Of a stretch of DNA of 9,118 bases, positions 8,301-9,118 are shown one piece after another. The position numbers and the translations under genes are program-made. This DNA comes from Ignavibacteria bacterium UBA4661 (lineage in GTDB: Bacteria > Bacteroidota > Ignavibacteria > Kapaibacteriales > UBA4661). The stretch spans positions 1-9,118 of the forward strand of contig DHLT01000289.1 in NCBI GenBank assembly GCA_002405405.1, in the 5' to 3' direction. The notes beneath the pieces were generated by a model, which searched no databases, had not been told where the DNA came from, and saw only the letters and a list, made by a program, of their open reading frames with translations. How positions within the stretch are numbered: the stretch's first letter is position 1; every line of letters starts with the position of its first letter.

Positions 8301-8460
8301 CAAAACCGAACTTGTCAAACTCGGCGTACCCGAAACACTCATCGTTACCCAGTCCAAAGGTAAATCGGAACTTCTTCCCCAGCGTAGTGGCGAAGCTGAA
8401 GCACAATGGCGCGCACGATGCCGCCGTGTAGAGCTGACCAAAGTGAAAAAGGGACGGTAA
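5353..8460 (+). CDS. Outer-membrane barrel / VWA / Ig-like repeat / OmpA fusion protein
   Basis: The 1035-residue protein has five visible parts. First is a signal peptide (1-47, ending in VSAQ). Next is a glycine- and aromatic-rich region (55-285) with alternating strands and MGLLSDASAVGWNPALLG, like the PorV/DUF5723-type barrels of FCB bacteria. Third is a von Willebrand A domain (about 450-635) with the MIDAS motif D-C-S-G-S (Asp459, Ser461, Ser463) and I-T-D-E (551-554). Fourth are three carboxypeptidase-regulatory-like Ig-fold repeats (about 639-900). Last is a C-terminal OmpA domain (906-1030) with LIGHTDDQG and R-A-R-C-R-R-V-E-L, which binds peptidoglycan. It is probably an outer-membrane anchor that displays or presents an adhesive VWA module. 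The start is uncertain: ATG 5353 gives a basic n-region, whereas ATG 5434 gives a 1008-residue form whose signal peptide lacks positive charge. It is divergent from the kinase gene. Confidence 0.88.
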   Translation: MLSSFSIVQNFFVHRLRFRHQRTYHGGMILLVLLSITLCGGTTVSAQTTTTPALRPIERQFILPEEMSARRMGLLSDASAVGWNPALLGTRPGLDIVGGLGLDSSFNLPTRNWMLSAFANLGGLSIGYTGNMDRGFGHFFGGLGFKILSDKLWIGGSGRLDYNKDISSVSLGTLAWNGSLAFKPTDGVFAGLSVSTMRYDGTKDMFYSANVVYSPAYWASAFLNLSTYSPYFVGDKFNADLGVSAGVLNDFLVVSATYNTATSMARVGAELKLGFLRPGLLYRASEGSRETQKSIAIARLSSDALFSTAAVRGYSTSDDGCRETIDEKLALPDMIVENARKENKELFTQINQLAPNPKELYQTINRTYYSSLFQGRTTLAGDTIPIVSRKNYVLDILKVDYSKFPTISVVFKTADSSGRNMAGLGVNDFYTKDTLVKILSVNPSDTAVSVPIDIVIAVDCSGSMGEEIEATAKNARAFVQAMKKRGANYRIGGILYGLQVTDILQPTENFEEFDRFISKARANQPDEYAPEAVSELVRMKFRPNAQKIAIFITDELFTPKAANWTQTENQVVQLLWKAGIRTYSVVNPCDNNASRLTYLTLGREYDIHGEFDTILNDIGNALTTTYTITYLKEQLKISVLKGRVTDQAGKPIVGTVKFTDAQENTFGPLVTDKDGNYSVRIVEGQSYTAMITPTETDEYRRKTEAIDLTRMQKGDTVVRNFVFKQSFVRGVVQDESGKPVPAILSISDATGKALPPLQTNEQAQYLQRILEGARYGVAIMPTAATEHQHGNDVIDATAIANGDTLVKNFVVKEYPKVAEVRGVLRDAKTRKPIAGKLKIRKVSDGALLSEITADANGNYTAIIPKDVEVEIVGSADDHFDGATKFLSSRSDTTKYFTGELTLPEDVSIRLNFPSNKFDNPNKYVLDSNGVETTRPWQEDLSVIAENLKSNVQFIERIILIGHTDDQGADGANMTLGQNRANFVKTELVKLGVPETLIVTQSKGKSELLPQRSGEAEAQWRARCRRVELTKVKKGR
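5374..5392. repeat. Perfect 8-bp inverted repeat near the surface-protein start
   Basis: GTACAAAA (5374-5381), a TTT spacer and TTTTGTAC (5385-5392) form an exact inverted repeat. If translation starts at 5434 it lies in the 5' leader and could be an operator or an RNA hairpin. If translation starts at 5353 it is coding sequence for V-Q-N-F-F-V. It is AT-rich apart from the GTAC ends. Confidence 0.5.
7267..8052 (+). repeat. Three tandem Ig-like (CarboxypepD_reg) repeats in the surface protein
   Basis: Three diverged units of about 88-92 residues follow the VWA domain. They begin at LKGRVTDQAGKPI, VRGVVQDESGKPV and VRGVLRDAKTRKPI. Units 1 and 3 contain the D-x-[DN]-G-N-Y turn (KDGNYSV, ANGNYTA), while in unit 2 the equivalent is TNEQAQY. 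Units 1 and 2 end in matching segments, GDTVVRNFVFK and GDTLVKNFVVK. They resemble carboxypeptidase regulatory-like/CNA-B folds and probably act as stalks between the VWA and OmpA domains. Divergence indicates old duplications. Confidence 0.75.
7614..7621 (+). repeat. C8 homopolymer tract inside the surface-protein gene
   Basis: Eight consecutive C residues encode L-P-P-L in the second Ig-like repeat. Any slippage here would truncate the protein before its third repeat and the OmpA anchor. The tract is the longest homopolymer G or C run noticed in the window. Confidence 0.7.
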
Positions 8461-8473
8461 AGAGTATCAGCAT

Positions 8474-9040
8474 TTACGATGAAGTTTGTCGCCAATCCCA
8501 CACGACCACTGCCCATTCTGTGCCATCAGCATTGGTGTACGCATGGATTTCTTCAAAACCGATGCGTGCGTGAGCATTGAGCGAGCGAGGGTTGGAGCGG
8601 GCTATTTCGGTGATAGCAAAATCGTATGTCGTGCTGTACTGCTCTTTGTAGGTACGGTAACATGCGTCGAAGATCCCCTGACCTCGATACTCTTTATCAA
8701 TGCAGACCTGACCTACAACAAGATAGTGGTAGTCTGAAATAGCTTTGCCTTTGTATGGTACTTGATCAAAGACCTCGAACATGGGAATAAGAATTGGAAT
8801 GTCAAACCGCGATTCTTCTGTCATTGCCAGCACATACCCTACAACTTTCCCTGCATCGGTAGCGATAATATGGCGTTCGCGGTCGTTCAAGAGCATGAGA
8901 AGTTCCGGTGTGTGGTTCACTGTAACAAAGCCCTGACTCTGGATTTCATCACTTGAGAGACTTTGCTTCACATTGATTTTCTGTAAGTGCAAAATACCGT
9001 CGATATCGGCTTGAGTTGTTGCTTGGCGATAGGTGAGCAT
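8474..9040 (-). CDS. GNAT-family N-acetyltransferase
   Basis: This 188-residue protein is probably a cytoplasmic acetyl-CoA-dependent acyltransferase. The central strand VVGYVLAM (67-73) is followed by the core motif A, VVGQVCIDKEYRGQGIF (108-124), with the acetyl-CoA pyrophosphate-binding R-G-Q-G at 119-122. Motif B follows as ITEIARSNPRSLNAHARIGF (143-162), in which N-x-x-S-x-x-x-H-x-x-x-G-F is typical of GNAT proteins. The ATG at 9040 begins a normal N-terminus, MLTYRQATTQADI. An in-frame ATG at 9106 would add 22 residues that do not look like the family, though it cannot be excluded. Substrate cannot be told from sequence. It converges on the surface-protein gene with a 13-bp gap and no visible terminator between them, so the two are probably unrelated in function. 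Confidence 0.9.
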   Translation of the reverse strand: MLTYRQATTQADIDGILHLQKINVKQSLSSDEIQSQGFVTVNHTPELLMLLNDRERHIIATDAGKVVGYVLAMTEESRFDIPILIPMFEVFDQVPYKGKAISDYHYLVVGQVCIDKEYRGQGIFDACYRTYKEQYSTTYDFAITEIARSNPRSLNAHARIGFEEIHAYTNADGTEWAVVVWDWRQTSS

Positions 9041-9118
9041 ATTTTTGCCAGGAGTTATTGGATGATGAATACCAATGTTGGGTCGGTTGTGTACGAAAGT
9101 AATCATTTCGGGAGGTGG

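Noticed and set aside
7926..8516. 196-codon open frame on the minus strand, opposite the OmpA domain
   Set aside because: It is antisense to a clear OmpA domain and overlaps the end of the acetyltransferase gene in another frame. The protein is Ser/Arg/Pro-rich without a motif.

Overview
The window looks like a chromosomal segment from a member of the Bacteroidota/Chlorobiota (FCB) group. Candidatus Kapabacteria or a related lineage is my best guess, as an inference. The clues are signal peptides ending in S-A-Q, a LytS/LytT-type sensor-regulator pair, a secreted protein with YCF48-like Asp boxes, a beta-barrel/OmpA surface protein, few Shine-Dalgarno sequences, and a promoter-like TTG-N20-TAnnTTTG element. 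There are no tRNA or rRNA genes, CRISPR arrays, transposases or phage genes.

Layout. The left edge holds what is probably the last 22 codons of a plus-strand gene (2-70). Four genes then lie on the minus strand. In transcription order they are a LytS-type histidine kinase (5036-3981), a LytTR response regulator (3975-3253, 5 bp after the kinase), a large secreted PDZ / alpha-beta hydrolase / Asp-box propeller protein (3050-540), and a small two-helix membrane protein that appears frameshifted (475-138). Diverging from the kinase across about 0.3 kb is a plus-strand gene (5353-8460). It encodes a roughly 1000-residue outer-membrane protein built from an N-terminal barrel-like region, a von Willebrand A domain, three carboxypeptidase-regulatory-like repeats and an OmpA peptidoglycan-binding domain. 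A GNAT acetyltransferase (9040-8474) converges on it with 13 bp between the stop codons.

How the genes may work together. The kinase and regulator form a complete two-component system flanked by two large envelope or secreted proteins. A reasonable inference is that the system controls one or both, through the divergent promoter region or through the 202-bp gap before the hydrolase gene. No convincing LytTR direct-repeat operator was found by eye, so this link is unproven. The most unusual items are the two multidomain fusions: hydrolase plus propeller, and barrel plus VWA plus repeats plus OmpA. Smaller items worth a look are a C8 tract inside the surface protein, a perfect 8-bp inverted repeat near its start, and the frameshift in the small membrane protein.
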